Below, one piece after another: positions 32,829 through 42,438 of a DNA stretch of 64,000 nt; the first letter of the stretch is position 1; each line of letters opens with the position of its first letter. The stretch spans positions 62,001 to 126,000 of the forward strand of contig JBBRYJ010000003.1 of NCBI GenBank assembly GCA_038237745.1, read 5' to 3'. The notes beneath the pieces are model-generated. The model ran no database searches, had not been told where the DNA came from, and saw only the letters and a list, made by a program, of their open reading frames with translations. The position numbers were made by a program, and so were the translations under genes. This stretch comes from DASQEH01 sp038237745 (GTDB lineage: Bacteria > Actinomycetota > Actinomycetes > Propionibacteriales > Nocardioidaceae).

Positions 32829-34271
32829 CTAGGGGTGGTGCCTGCCGGGGTTCGTGACCCGATGGGGCAGGGGCACCGCCTGCGCCGAGTCCGGGTTCCG
32901 GATCAGCAGCCACGAGACGGTACCGCCGGCGACCAGCAGGGCCACGCAGATCCACATAGCGGAGGTGTAGCCGGCGGAGAAGGTCGCCGGGCGGTCATAG
33001 TCGGCGCCTCGTAGCCCGACCACCGCCGGGAGGGCGGCGACTGCAAGCAGTGAGCCGGCGCGGGCGACCGCGTTGTTGATGCCGCTCGCGATCCCGGCAT
33101 TGCGGTCGGGCGCCGCTGCGAGCACGGTCGCTGTCAGCGGCGCCACCAGCAAGGCGAGACCGAGTGAGAAGACGGTCAGCCCCGGGAACACCTCAGCCCA
33201 GTAGGCCGCCTGCGGGCCGACGCCGGTGAGCAGTGCGATCCCGACGGCGCAGACGATCGGCCCGAGCGCCATCGGCAGGCGCGGCCCGATTCTGGCCGCC
33301 AGCTGACCGCCCCGGGACGCGAGGAACAGCATGACGACAGTTATCGGCAGGGTGGCGATCCCGGCGGCGAGCGGGCCGTAGCCGGAGACGGTCTGGAGCT
33401 GGAGGACGAGAAAGAAGATGACACCGCCGAGCGCGGCGTAGACAAGCAGTGTCATCGCGTTGGCGGCGCTGAACTGCCGTGACAGGAACAGGCCGGTTGG
33501 CATCATGGGGTGCCGGGCCCGGCGTTCGGTGACGATGAACGCGACGCAGCTGGCGACCCCCACCAGGGCGCTCACCACGACGAGAGTCACGCTGATGTTG
33601 CCGAGCTCGATAAGCGCAAAGGTGAGACCGCCGAGCCCGAGTGCTCCGAGTCCCGCCCCGAGAAGGTCGAACCCGGGGACCGACTCGGGGTCTTTGGTCT
33701 CCGGGACGCTGCGGCGGGAGATGGCGATGGTGAGCACCGCGAGGGGTAGGTTGAGCAGGAACACCCAGCGCCAGGTCGCGTACTGCACAAGCCAGCCGCC
33801 GATGAACGGGCCGACCGCCGCGGCGATGCCACCCAGGCCCGACCAGGAGCCGATGGCCCTGGCCCTGTCCTGCGGTGCGAACGCCCCCTGGATCATCGCG
33901 AGGCTCCCGGGAGTGAGCATCGCGGCGCCCACTCCCTGGATCACCCTGGCGGCGATCAGCTGCGATGGGTTCTGTGCCACGCCGCAGACGAGCGAGGCCA
34001 GCGCGAACCAGAGCACACCGATCTCGAAGATCCGCCGCCGCCCGAAACGGTCGCCGAGCGACCCTCCGACCAGGATCAGCGAGGCAAGTGCGAGCAGGTA
34101 GCCGTTGCTGATCCACTGGAGCTGGGCCAGGGTCGCGTCGAGGTCCTGGCCGATCTTGCGCAGCGCCACGTTGACCACAGTGCCGTCCAGCATCGCCATG
34201 CCGGATCCGAGGACGGCGGCCGCCAGTACGCCGCGCCCGGTGGGCGAGTCGAGTCGCACAGCCTCGGTCAT
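32829..34271 (-). CDS. MFS multidrug exporter, DHA2 (EmrB/QacA) family
   Basis: 480 residues, about 14 membrane helices. Motif A between helices 2 and 3 (GGSLGDRFGRRR), motif D1 at the N-terminus (MAMLDGTVVNVAL) and motif C (GGIAAAVGPFIGGWL, the antiporter motif) identify the 14-helix drug:proton antiporter subfamily. ATG at 34271 with GAGAGG upstream; the longer frame is filler. No adjacent regulator. Convergent with bsaP, 20 nt away, and divergent from the nuclease gene. Substrate unknown. Confidence 0.92.
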   Translation of the reverse strand: MTEAVRLDSPTGRGVLAAAVLGSGMAMLDGTVVNVALRKIGQDLDATLAQLQWISNGYLLALASLILVGGSLGDRFGRRRIFEIGVLWFALASLVCGVAQNPSQLIAARVIQGVGAAMLTPGSLAMIQGAFAPQDRARAIGSWSGLGGIAAAVGPFIGGWLVQYATWRWVFLLNLPLAVLTIAISRRSVPETKDPESVPGFDLLGAGLGALGLGGLTFALIELGNISVTLVVVSALVGVASCVAFIVTERRARHPMMPTGLFLSRQFSAANAMTLLVYAALGGVIFFLVLQLQTVSGYGPLAAGIATLPITVVMLFLASRGGQLAARIGPRLPMALGPIVCAVGIALLTGVGPQAAYWAEVFPGLTVFSLGLALLVAPLTATVLAAAPDRNAGIASGINNAVARAGSLLAVAALPAVVGLRGADYDRPATFSAGYTSAMWICVALLVAGGTVSWLLIRNPDSAQAVPLPHRVTNPGRHHP

Positions 34272-34494
34272 GGTGGTCCTCTCGCCTGTCGCTCTGCCGC
34301 CTTCTCGGGCCGCAGCCTCTCGGCAGTCGCTAGCTCTGGCCCCGGTCTGCGGCGTGAACATCGGCTGAGGACGAGACATTCCGTTCGGCGTACCGGGCTA
34401 GCAGCCTCGGCGTAGTCAAGCAGTTCTGCTCCACCACACGTGCGGGCGGGACTACAGTGCGTCACAGAGTGTGACATTCGACGAGGAGCCAGCG

Positions 34495-35028
34495 ATGAGT
34501 ATGCAGCGTGCGACCGTCGCTGTCATGGTCGCCACGACGGCCCTGACCGGGTTCTTGTCAGCACCGTCTCTGGCACACGCGCCCACGGTGTCGCCGCCTT
34601 CGGTGCGCCGCGACGGCGCCCGGATCGTCGACGTGATCGACGGTGACACCGTTCGCGTGCGCTTCAGCGGCCGCGAGGCGGTCGTGCGTCTGCTCGGAAT
34701 AGATACGCCAGAGGTCTACGGGAGGATCGAGTGCGGTGGACCGGCTGCGTCACGGTCAGCCAAGCGGCTGCTTGCTCCTGGCACCCGGGTGACGCTGGTA
34801 TCGGATCCCAGCCAGGCCAACAAGGACCGGTACCGTCGGTTGCTGCGGTATGTCGAAAGGCGCGGCACCGACATCAACCGGGCGCAGGTGCGCCGAGGAT
34901 GGGCCGCGGTGTACGTCTACGACAACGTTCCTTTCCGCCGGACTCACGACTACCGTGTCTCTCAGCAAAGAGCCCGCCGCCACGACCGAGGCGTGTGGGG
35001 GCGCTGCGACGGCAACTTCCACAGGTGA
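34495..35028 (+). CDS. secreted thermonuclease-like (SNase) protein
   Basis: 177 residues with an N-terminal signal peptide (MSMQRATVAVMVATTALTGFLSAPSLAHA) and a single staphylococcal-nuclease domain: VIDGDTVRVRFSG, the catalytic Arg in VVRLLGIDTPE, Glu and the second Arg in NKDRYRRLLRYV. Expected to cleave DNA or RNA outside the cytoplasm in a calcium-dependent way. GAGGAG is 6 nt before the ATG. No export or degradation partners nearby; the next gene, an acetyltransferase, starts 11 nt after its stop and may be co-transcribed. Confidence 0.88.
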   Translation: MSMQRATVAVMVATTALTGFLSAPSLAHAPTVSPPSVRRDGARIVDVIDGDTVRVRFSGREAVVRLLGIDTPEVYGRIECGGPAASRSAKRLLAPGTRVTLVSDPSQANKDRYRRLLRYVERRGTDINRAQVRRGWAAVYVYDNVPFRRTHDYRVSQQRARRHDRGVWGRCDGNFHR

Positions 35029-35039
35029 CGAGGCGTGGC

Positions 35040-35519
35040 GTGATCCGTGTCGCGACGGGTGATGACGCGGTGGCGCTCTTCGACATCGAGAAGCAGGCGT
35101 CCATCGCCGCGCTGTCGCACATCTTCGGACCTGACATCTCCTTCCCCGACGATGACGTGCTGGCCCGCTGGCAGCTGGTGCTGGAGGAGCCGGGTATCAC
35201 GACCCTGGTCGATGTCGAGGACGACGACCCGGTGGGCTACGCCGCCTTCGGGGACGGGTGGCTGCGCCACTTCGCGGTGGTCCCGTCCCTGTGGGGCACT
35301 GGCCAGGCGACGACGCTGCACCGTGCCGCTGTCGACGGCCTCGCGGCCCAGGGCACGACGACGGCGTACCTCTGGGTTCTCGTGGACAACGTACGCGGCA
35401 GGGCCTTCTACAAGCGGCAGGGCTGGGTCGACACCGGAGTCAGGGACGTCGAGGTGTTCCCGCCGTACCCGGCCAAGATGAAGCTGAGGAGGACACCACC
35501 CTCCCAGTCGACAGGCTGA
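35040..35519 (+). CDS. GNAT-family N-acetyltransferase
   Basis: 159 residues. Core features: LRHFAVVPSLWGTGQATTLHRAAVDGL (motif A with GxGxA-like acetyl-CoA loop GTGQAT) and VDNVRGRAFYKRQGWVDTG (motif B with typical N-x-x-G-R-x-F-Y-x-x-x-G-W). Start assigned at GTG 35040; the frame is open back into the nuclease gene. Substrate not predictable. It may share the nuclease transcript. The HelD gene starts 95 nt downstream. Confidence 0.82.
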   Translation: MIRVATGDDAVALFDIEKQASIAALSHIFGPDISFPDDDVLARWQLVLEEPGITTLVDVEDDDPVGYAAFGDGWLRHFAVVPSLWGTGQATTLHRAAVDGLAAQGTTTAYLWVLVDNVRGRAFYKRQGWVDTGVRDVEVFPPYPAKMKLRRTPPSQSTG

Positions 35520-35614
35520 TCGCCTCGACAAGGTGCTCGGCGTTCTCGCGGCTTAGACATACACGGTGTGCGAGGATTGTTCGTTCACACGATGCCGGGA
35601 GGACCGAGCTCCAC

Positions 35615-37777
35615 GTGTCACACGTCAACACTTCCGAGACTGCGCGCGCTGGCCACGGCGGCGAAAGCGCCCATGTGGTCGAGCAGGAGATCAAGCACGA
35701 GCAGTCCGTCGTCGACAGGGTCTACTCGAGGCTGGAGGCTGCCGCCGATGCCGCGCATGCGCTCGCCGCTGACGGTCACGCGAGAGCGAGGCTGGGCAAC
35801 GAGGGTGGCCTGGTCGAGCGGGACGCCATCGTGTTCCAGGCGGCGAGGCGTCTGGCCATGATCGATGCGGCGCGTGACGGGCTCGTCTTCGGCCGGCTCG
35901 ACATGAGGGACACCCAGCCCCGCTACATCGGGCGGCTGGGTCTTCGAGACGAGCAGCGCGAGGTGATGCTGGTCGACTGGCGGGCTCCTGCTGCGGCGGT
36001 GTTCTACCAGGCCACCCCGAAGGAGCCGTCGGGTGTCATCCGGCGCCGTGTCCTGCAGTCGGTAGGCGAACGGGTGGTCGGGCTGCACGACGACCTGCTC
36101 GACGCCGAGGCTGCCGGCGACGTTGTCGTGGTCGGTGAGGGCGCTCTGATGGCGGCCCTCGCCCGGTCTAGGGACCGTTCGATGCATTCCGTCGTCGCCA
36201 CGATCCAGAAGGAGCAGGACGAGGCGATCCGCGCCCCCCAGCGTGGAGTGACTAGCATCGTCGGTGGCCCGGGCACGGGAAAGACCGTCGTGGCGTTGCA
36301 TCGCGCCGCCTACCTCCTCTACACGGACCGCCGGCGCTACGAGAGCGGTGGTGTGCTCGTCGTCGGGCCCAACCCGGTGTTCATGTCCTATATCGACCAG
36401 GTGCTTCCGACGCTCGGTGAGACCAGCGTGTCGTTGCGGGCGATCGGCGAGGTCGTCGACGGAGTGCACGCGACCCGCCACGACCGGCCCTCCGTCGCCG
36501 CCGTGAAGGGCTCTGCGAGGATGCGTGCCCTCCTGTCGCGGGCGGCGCGGGGACCCGTGCCAGGTGCCCCGACGTCGTTCCGCATCTTCTACCGCGACGA
36601 CGTCCTGACCTTGTCGGCCGGACGGCTCCAGGCGATCAGGCGGTCGTTGCTCAGCTCCGGCCAGCGGCGCAACCGCCTCGTACGTGCCGCCCCCGACGAG
36701 CTTCTCGCTGCCTTGTGGGAGCAGGTCGGTGGGCAGCGGGCGCTCGAGCGCGGCAGCGACGAGTTCGCGCAGACCCTGCTCGGTCTGAGGGAATTCACCG
36801 ACTTCGCGACGAAATGGTGGCCGGCGGTCGACGCGGTCGACGTGCTCGGCTGGCTGGCGGACCGCGAACGACTCGCCAGCGACGCCGGGTCCCTGTTGTC
36901 GCCAACCGAGGTCGACGACCTCGTCGAGTCGCTCGGGTCGGGAGACCTCACGGTCGAAGACGTGCCGTTGGTCGACGAGCTGCGCTACCTGCTCGGAGAA
37001 GTGCCTGCACCCGAGCTCGGCGAGGATCCCCTTGCCGACCTGATTGATGACGAGGCGCCCGAGCTGTCGACGCGTGACCAGTGGTTCCCGGGCGACAGGT
37101 CGACGGAGCGACCGACCGGGTCGATCGAGGACGACGGGTACGCGCACGTGCTGGTGGACGAGGCGCAGGACCTCTCACCTATGCAGTGGCGGATGTTGGG
37201 CCGTCGGGGACGCCATGCCAGCTGGACGATCGTGGGTGACGCCGCCCAGAGCTCCTGGCAGCTCCCGCACGAGGCGGCGGCCGCACGAGCGGAGGCGATG
37301 GGCGCCAAGCCGGAGCACGTCTTCCGCCTGTCGACCAACTATCGCAACTCGGCCGAGATCTTCGCACTGGCCGCTGACCTGGCTCGTGCGGCGATCCCAG
37401 ACGCCGATCTTCCGGTCGCCGTGCGCAGGACCGGCGTCGAGCCACGGATCCGCGAGGCGGAGCACACGGAGCTGGCGACGGCGGTCCGCGAGGCGACGAG
37501 CGACGTCATGAATGTCGTCGAGGGCACGGTGGGTGTGGTGGTGCCGGATGGCTGGCGCGACCGCGTCGAGCGATGGCTGGGCAACCGCGACGTCGTACGC
37601 GTCCCGGTACTGGAGGCGCTCGACACCAAGGGGCTGGAGTTCGACGCGGTTGTGGTGGTCGAGCCTGATCTCATCGCCGCCGCGTCCGAGGCCGGTTTGC
37701 GCACTCTGTACGTCGTGCTCACCCGGGCGACGCAACAGCTCGACGTGGTGGGCACCAGTCATCGATGGCGCCCCTGA
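35615..37777 (+). CDS. HelD-type helicase-like RNA polymerase-associated factor
   Basis: About 720 residues of superfamily 1 (UvrD/PcrA-like) with the HelD architecture: an N-terminal coiled-coil region (EQEIKHEQSVVDRVYSRLEAAADAAHAL) that in characterised HelD enters the secondary channel of RNA polymerase, Walker A GGPGTGKT (Lys about 223), Walker B LVDEAQDL, GDAAQSS, STNYRN and the C-terminal VLTRATQQL. HelD recycles stalled RNA polymerase and, in some actinobacteria (HelR), gives rifamycin tolerance. The RAE box known upstream of rifamycin-induced genes was searched for and not seen. GTG 35615 is a best guess of the start. Confidence 0.88.
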   Translation: MSHVNTSETARAGHGGESAHVVEQEIKHEQSVVDRVYSRLEAAADAAHALAADGHARARLGNEGGLVERDAIVFQAARRLAMIDAARDGLVFGRLDMRDTQPRYIGRLGLRDEQREVMLVDWRAPAAAVFYQATPKEPSGVIRRRVLQSVGERVVGLHDDLLDAEAAGDVVVVGEGALMAALARSRDRSMHSVVATIQKEQDEAIRAPQRGVTSIVGGPGTGKTVVALHRAAYLLYTDRRRYESGGVLVVGPNPVFMSYIDQVLPTLGETSVSLRAIGEVVDGVHATRHDRPSVAAVKGSARMRALLSRAARGPVPGAPTSFRIFYRDDVLTLSAGRLQAIRRSLLSSGQRRNRLVRAAPDELLAALWEQVGGQRALERGSDEFAQTLLGLREFTDFATKWWPAVDAVDVLGWLADRERLASDAGSLLSPTEVDDLVESLGSGDLTVEDVPLVDELRYLLGEVPAPELGEDPLADLIDDEAPELSTRDQWFPGDRSTERPTGSIEDDGYAHVLVDEAQDLSPMQWRMLGRRGRHASWTIVGDAAQSSWQLPHEAAAARAEAMGAKPEHVFRLSTNYRNSAEIFALAADLARAAIPDADLPVAVRRTGVEPRIREAEHTELATAVREATSDVMNVVEGTVGVVVPDGWRDRVERWLGNRDVVRVPVLEALDTKGLEFDAVVVVEPDLIAAASEAGLRTLYVVLTRATQQLDVVGTSHRWRP

Positions 37778-37829
37778 CGCCAGCTTCCGCTCACCCACGT
37801 CCACCCTGTGCTCTCGATCGGCCCCCACC

Positions 37830-39710
37830 ATGACTCTGCTTGATGAAATCCTGACCTGTCCGGCGTACGCGCTGGTCCGCTTCGAGGGCTCGGAGACTGT
37901 CACCGTGCTCGGAGGTGACAGGGTCGACCACGAGTGGCTGGCCGACGTGCCGATGGACGCCGGGGAGCCTTCAAAGGGCGACAGGTTCGACCGTCTGGTC
38001 TGCATTCCCTTCGCGCAGATCCGCGAGCGCGGTTTCGAGGTTCAGGAGGACGGCACTGCGCTGAGCAGCATCGAGATCGCCGTGCAGGGCGAGAGCACGG
38101 CGGCAGAAATTCTCGCTCTCCTGCCGGACGAGCAGCTGGAGGCGGTGGGCTCACGAGGCTTCGACGTCGGCGACGAGGAGTACGCCGACCTGGTGGGTCG
38201 CATCATCGCCGACGAGATCGGGAACGGCGAGGGCGCCAACCTCGTCGTGGCCCGCAGCTTCCATGCCACGATCGCGGACTGGGACGTGCGGAAGGCACTG
38301 ACGGTGTTCCGGCGGCTGCTGGAGCGTGAGCACGGGGCGTACTGGACGTTCCTGGTCTACACCGGTGACCGCTACCTGATCGGCGCCAGCCCGGAGCGGC
38401 ATGTCAGCGTCCAAGGTGGGCAGGTTCGGATGAACCCGATCAGCGGCACGTTCCGTATCGGCGCCGGCGAAAGCCGAGCCGACCGCAAGTCCCGGCTCCT
38501 CTCGTTCCTGGACGACGAGAAGGAGATCTACGAGCTCTTCATGGTCGTGGACGAGGAGCTCAAGATGATGTGCGACATCTGTAGCGAGGGTGGCCAGATC
38601 CTCGGTCCGTACCTCAAGGCGATGTCGCATCTGATCCATACCGAGTATGTCTTGGCCGGGCGGACGTCGAAGGATGTCCGCGAGGTGCTTCGCTCCTCCA
38701 TGTTCGCCGCCACCGTCACCGGGAGCCCCGTCGAGAACGCCTGCCGTCTGATCAAGAGGTACGAACCCGGTGGTCGCGGCTACTACGGTGCCGTGATGGC
38801 GCTGCTGGGGCGCGACGCTGTGGGAGTGCCGACGGCTGATGCTCCGATCCTGTTGCGCACAGCGGATGTGAGCGTCGGCGGCGACGTCCGCATCACCGTG
38901 GGTGCGACGCTCGTCAGGGACTCCGACCCCCAGTCCGAGGTGGCGGAGACGCATGCGAAGGCGGGTGGCATCCTGACTGCGTTCGGGCTCGCGACGGCTC
39001 CCGCTGCCAGATCAGGTGAGATCGCGGACGTGGCGCAGGACGTGGACGTACTTGCCGCTCTAGGTCGCCGTAACCGACGATTGAGCCGTTTCTGGTTCAA
39101 CGACCAGTCCGATGCCGTCGAGTCCGGACCGCTGGCGGGCAAGCACGTGGTGGTGCTCGACGGCGAGGACGACTTCGTGACCATGCTTCGCCACGTGCTC
39201 AGTGTGCTCGGGATGACGAGCGAGACGGTGCGTCACCAAGACTACGCACCTGGCGCGTTCGATGCCGCTGACGTCGTAGTGGTGGGACCCGGTCCGGGTG
39301 ACCCGCGTGACCTCGAGGACTCCAAGATCAGGGGGGTCCGGACGGCGGTCGGCGACCTGCTCGAGGCGCGCACGCCCTTCCTGGCCGTGTGCCTGGGGCA
39401 CCAGGTGCTCTGCGGCGTGCTCGACGTGCCGCTCGTCTTCAAGGACATCGTGTTCCAAGGCACCCAGACGCGGATCCATGTGCTGGGCAGGGAGGAGAAC
39501 GTCGGGTTCTACAACACGTTCGTTGCTCGCGTCGGAGGTGACACCCCGCTACCAGCGGGTCTGGTTGTCGACCACGACGCTGACAGTGGGGACGTCAACC
39601 ATCTTGCTGGCCCGCACTACCACGGTGTGCAGTTCCATGCTGAGTCCATCCTGACCGAGCACGGCTTCGACCTGATACGCGAGCTGATGCTGGACCTGTT
39701 GGCCACCTGA
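37830..39710 (+). CDS. PhzE-like anthranilate / ADIC synthase (chorismate-binding and glutaminase domains fused)
   Basis: 626-residue fusion. Residues about 1-410 are a chorismate-utilising domain with FLVYTGDRYLIGASPERH, RMNPISGTFR and TGSPVENACRLIKRYE; the DEELKMMCDIC segment is typical of PhzE rather than TrpE. Residues about 440-626 are a class I glutamine amidotransferase: VVVGPGPGDPRD, nucleophile C521 in AVCLGHQ, and HGVQFHAES. PhzE-type enzymes make 2-amino-2-deoxyisochorismate for phenazines and other natural products, or anthranilate for tryptophan. No other phenazine or tryptophan genes are near, so its product is uncertain. ATG 37830; convergent with pepD. Confidence 0.85.
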   Translation: MTLLDEILTCPAYALVRFEGSETVTVLGGDRVDHEWLADVPMDAGEPSKGDRFDRLVCIPFAQIRERGFEVQEDGTALSSIEIAVQGESTAAEILALLPDEQLEAVGSRGFDVGDEEYADLVGRIIADEIGNGEGANLVVARSFHATIADWDVRKALTVFRRLLEREHGAYWTFLVYTGDRYLIGASPERHVSVQGGQVRMNPISGTFRIGAGESRADRKSRLLSFLDDEKEIYELFMVVDEELKMMCDICSEGGQILGPYLKAMSHLIHTEYVLAGRTSKDVREVLRSSMFAATVTGSPVENACRLIKRYEPGGRGYYGAVMALLGRDAVGVPTADAPILLRTADVSVGGDVRITVGATLVRDSDPQSEVAETHAKAGGILTAFGLATAPAARSGEIADVAQDVDVLAALGRRNRRLSRFWFNDQSDAVESGPLAGKHVVVLDGEDDFVTMLRHVLSVLGMTSETVRHQDYAPGAFDAADVVVVGPGPGDPRDLEDSKIRGVRTAVGDLLEARTPFLAVCLGHQVLCGVLDVPLVFKDIVFQGTQTRIHVLGREENVGFYNTFVARVGGDTPLPAGLVVDHDADSGDVNHLAGPHYHGVQFHAESILTEHGFDLIRELMLDLLAT

Positions 39711-39729
39711 GCAGGCCCTGCGGCCCGGC

Positions 39730-41022
39730 TCAGGTGGCGTCGGAGCCGAGTGTCACGTCGACGGTGTGCGAGGCACCCGTCGAGTGACCGTTCGGGGTGG
39801 ACGACGTGACCGTGAGGGTGACGGTGTCGCCGGGCCGGTATGTCCGGACTGTCGCGACGAGGGAGTCGGAGTCGGTGATCAAGGTGTCGTCCACCTTCGT
39901 GATGACGTCGCCCTTCGCTAGGCCCGCATCGGAGGCGGCTGTGCCGGCTTCCACCTTCTCGACCAGCGCGCCGTCTGGGAGCCCGACCGAGTCACTGGCG
40001 TTACCGACCGACACGCCGATTCGCGCGTGGGTAGGCGTCTGGTGGTTTCGAAGCTGTTCGACGATCGGGATGGCGTCGTTGATCGGAATGGCGAAGCCCA
40101 GACCGATCGAGCCGCCTTGGCCGGTTGAGCTGGTGGTGTCGGTCCTGATGGCGGAGTCGATCCCCACGACGAACCCCTGGTCGTCGATCAGCGGCCCTCC
40201 TGAGTTGCCGGGGTTGATCGCGGCGTCGGTCTGAATGGCGGGGAACACCGTCGCCGGGTCGTTCAGCGCCTCGCCCTGTGTAGTGACGGGCCGGTTGAGC
40301 GCACTCACCACCCCGGTGGTCACCGTGCTCTCGAGCCCGAAGGGTGACCCCACGGCGATGACCTGCTCGCCGATGGCGAGGGAGTCGGAGTCACCGAGTG
40401 TCGCAGGCTGAAGGCCGCTCACGCCCTGCGCCTGAATGACGGCCAGATCGGTGAGCGGGTCCCGTCCGACAATCGTTGCACGAGCCGTCGTCCCGTCGTT
40501 GAAGCTGACCGCGAGATGGCCGCCGCCGGTCCCGAGCTCGGCCACGTGGTTGTTGGTGAGGATCTGGCCGTTCGCGGTGAGGATGATCCCGGACCCGGAC
40601 CCGCTCTGTCCCGCACTGCTGGCGTAGATCTTGACGACCGACGGCAGGGCCTTGGCAGCGGCCGCCTCCGTGGTACCAGAGACCACCCCACTCGGTTGAG
40701 CGTTGGAGTGGCTGCCGCTGCTCGTATCGGAGACACGCAGCGGGTCGACGCTCGAGGAGGCGCTCGTGCCGTCCTGGGTCTCGTGCAGAACCGCCGCACC
40801 GCCGACCCCTGCGGCACCACCCGCCAGTGCTCCCACCAGCAGTGCCGCCCCGATGACGCGTCCCACGCGTCGAGGCGGAGTCGGTGGGGTCGCCGGATAC
40901 TGCTGAGGAGCAGACGGGTACTGCGGCGGAACCGGCGGGTACTGCGGGGGAACTGGCGGGTACTGCGGAGTTTCCGGCCGGCGCTCCGGTGGAGAGGGGG
41001 GTGGGTAAGAATCGTTGCTCAT
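39730..41022 (-). CDS. pepD: HtrA-family serine protease (PepD-like)
   Basis: 430 residues: Pro/Tyr-rich cytoplasmic N-terminus with repeated YPP(V/S)P units (about 1-50), one membrane helix (about 55-78), a trypsin-like domain with catalytic H159, D192 and S274 (GNSGGP), and a C-terminal PDZ domain (about 335-425). This is the layout of mycobacterial PepD (HtrA2), which processes envelope proteins and feeds back on the MprAB stress system. It is preceded by mprB with a 45-nt gap, the same gene order as mprA-mprB-pepD in mycobacteria. ATG 41022. A CTGAGA motif at 41056-41061 is shared with the mprA upstream repeat. Confidence 0.9.
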   Translation of the reverse strand: MSNDSYPPPSPPERRPETPQYPPVPPQYPPVPPQYPSAPQQYPATPPTPPRRVGRVIGAALLVGALAGGAAGVGGAAVLHETQDGTSASSSVDPLRVSDTSSGSHSNAQPSGVVSGTTEAAAAKALPSVVKIYASSAGQSGSGSGIILTANGQILTNNHVAELGTGGGHLAVSFNDGTTARATIVGRDPLTDLAVIQAQGVSGLQPATLGDSDSLAIGEQVIAVGSPFGLESTVTTGVVSALNRPVTTQGEALNDPATVFPAIQTDAAINPGNSGGPLIDDQGFVVGIDSAIRTDTTSSTGQGGSIGLGFAIPINDAIPIVEQLRNHQTPTHARIGVSVGNASDSVGLPDGALVEKVEAGTAASDAGLAKGDVITKVDDTLITDSDSLVATVRTYRPGDTVTLTVTSSTPNGHSTGASHTVDVTLGSDAT

Positions 41023-41067
41023 GAGACAACCTTGCGTCGGGTCACTGATAGTGCGCTGAGATGCTCC

Positions 41068-42438
41068 TCAGAGATGACTGTGAGAAGTCGCAAGGTTCCG
41101 GTCGCCGGGCAAGGTCATCGTGAAGACAGCCCCGTGGGGTTCCTGGTTGTGTACCGTCACCGATCCTCCGTGCCGCTCGGCTGCCTGCCGGACGATCGAC
41201 AGGCCAAGTCCGGAGCCCGGCATGGTGCGTGCGTCCGCGGCCCGGTAGAAGCGCTCGAAGATCATGGGCAGGTCATCATCGCCGATGCCCAACCCCTGGT
41301 CGGCAACCGTCAGCACTCCGGTCTCCAGCCGGACTGTCACCGTGCCGTTGCGCGGGCTCCACTTGGCGGCGTTGTCGAGAAGGTTGGTCACCGCCCGCTC
41401 GATGATCTGCGGCTCCCCCACGATCCACCAGGTCGACAGGTCGAGGTCGAAGGTGACGCCGATCGCCCGGCGGCGCACCCGGTCGACCGCACGCGACACG
41501 ATGTCGGCGAGATCGAGTGGCTCCGGCGTCTGGACGAGCGGCTCGTCGCGCGCCAGCTCGACGAGGTCACCGACGAGGGTGGACAGCTCTTCCACCTGAG
41601 CCGTCGCGTCTGTGAAGATCTCGTCGCGCTGGGCGCTGCTCAGGCCCCCCCGCCGGTCCGCTTGGGCGAGCAGCTCGAGGTTCGTGCGCAGGCTCGTCAG
41701 AGGCGTGCGCAGCTCGTGTCCGGCATCGGCGACCAGGCGGCGCTGCCGGTCTCGGGAGGCGGCCAGAGCGGCGAGCATGTCATTGAACGAGGTGGCGAGG
41801 CTGGCCAGCTCGTCGTCTCCCGTGATCGCGATCGGTGTGAGCTCGTCGGTCCTGGCGATGTGTTCGGCGGCTGCGCTCAGGCGGCGCACGGGCAGCAGCG
41901 CCGACCGTGCGACGGCGAGTCCGATGACAGCTGCCGAGACGATACCGCCGAACCCCACGAAGAGGAGGACGAGTTGCATGCGGTCCAGAGTCCGTTCGAT
42001 GGGCTCCACAGACTGCACGAACATCAGCGCGGTATGCGGACCGGCCTGAACCGTGGCGGCGCGCACGTCGAAGCCGTCGGTGGGCATCGTCCGCAGGGAC
42101 TGGTCAAGAGCGCCGTTGGCGACCGCGATCTCGTCCGCGGTCGGCGTGCCTATCCAGTTCGATGCCTTGTCGGGGAAGATGGTGCCGTCGGAGTTGACAA
42201 GGTAGATACGGAGGTCAGCGGCTCCCAGGACGTTGGCCGACAGGTTGTGCAATGTGGCCGACTCGACGATAGGAGTCTTCGCGGCAGCGCTGGCACGGTT
42301 GAGCAGCGAGTCGTCCAGCCGCTCGTGCAGCTGTGCCCGAAGCGTCACATAGGCCGCGACGCTTGCCATCGCGACAGAGAGTCCGACGGCGCAGGCTGCG
42401 AGGAGCGAGATCCTTGCAGCCATCGACATTCGTTTCAC
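41068..42438 (-). CDS. mprB: sensor histidine kinase, MprB-like
   Basis: 456 residues: N-terminal membrane helix (about 8-32), extracytoplasmic domain, second helix (LLFVGFGGIVSAAVIGLAVA), HAMP domain, HisKA with phospho-His in ADAGHELRTPL and HATPase with LLDNAAKWS, DQGLGIGDDD, FERFYRA and GSGLGLSIV. GTG start overlapping the stop of the regulator by four bases (GTGA), indicating coupled synthesis. In mycobacteria MprB senses envelope damage; the assignment rests on the partner's strong resemblance to MprA and the downstream PepD. Shorter than mycobacterial MprB (about 504 aa). Confidence 0.87.
   Translation of the reverse strand: MKRMSMAARISLLAACAVGLSVAMASVAAYVTLRAQLHERLDDSLLNRASAAAKTPIVESATLHNLSANVLGAADLRIYLVNSDGTIFPDKASNWIGTPTADEIAVANGALDQSLRTMPTDGFDVRAATVQAGPHTALMFVQSVEPIERTLDRMQLVLLFVGFGGIVSAAVIGLAVARSALLPVRRLSAAAEHIARTDELTPIAITGDDELASLATSFNDMLAALAASRDRQRRLVADAGHELRTPLTSLRTNLELLAQADRRGGLSSAQRDEIFTDATAQVEELSTLVGDLVELARDEPLVQTPEPLDLADIVSRAVDRVRRRAIGVTFDLDLSTWWIVGEPQIIERAVTNLLDNAAKWSPRNGTVTVRLETGVLTVADQGLGIGDDDLPMIFERFYRAADARTMPGSGLGLSIVRQAAERHGGSVTVHNQEPHGAVFTMTLPGDRNLATSHSHL

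Noticed and set aside
35520..35614. Rifamycin-associated element upstream of the HelD gene
   Set aside because: The GC-rich palindrome expected for that element is not present.
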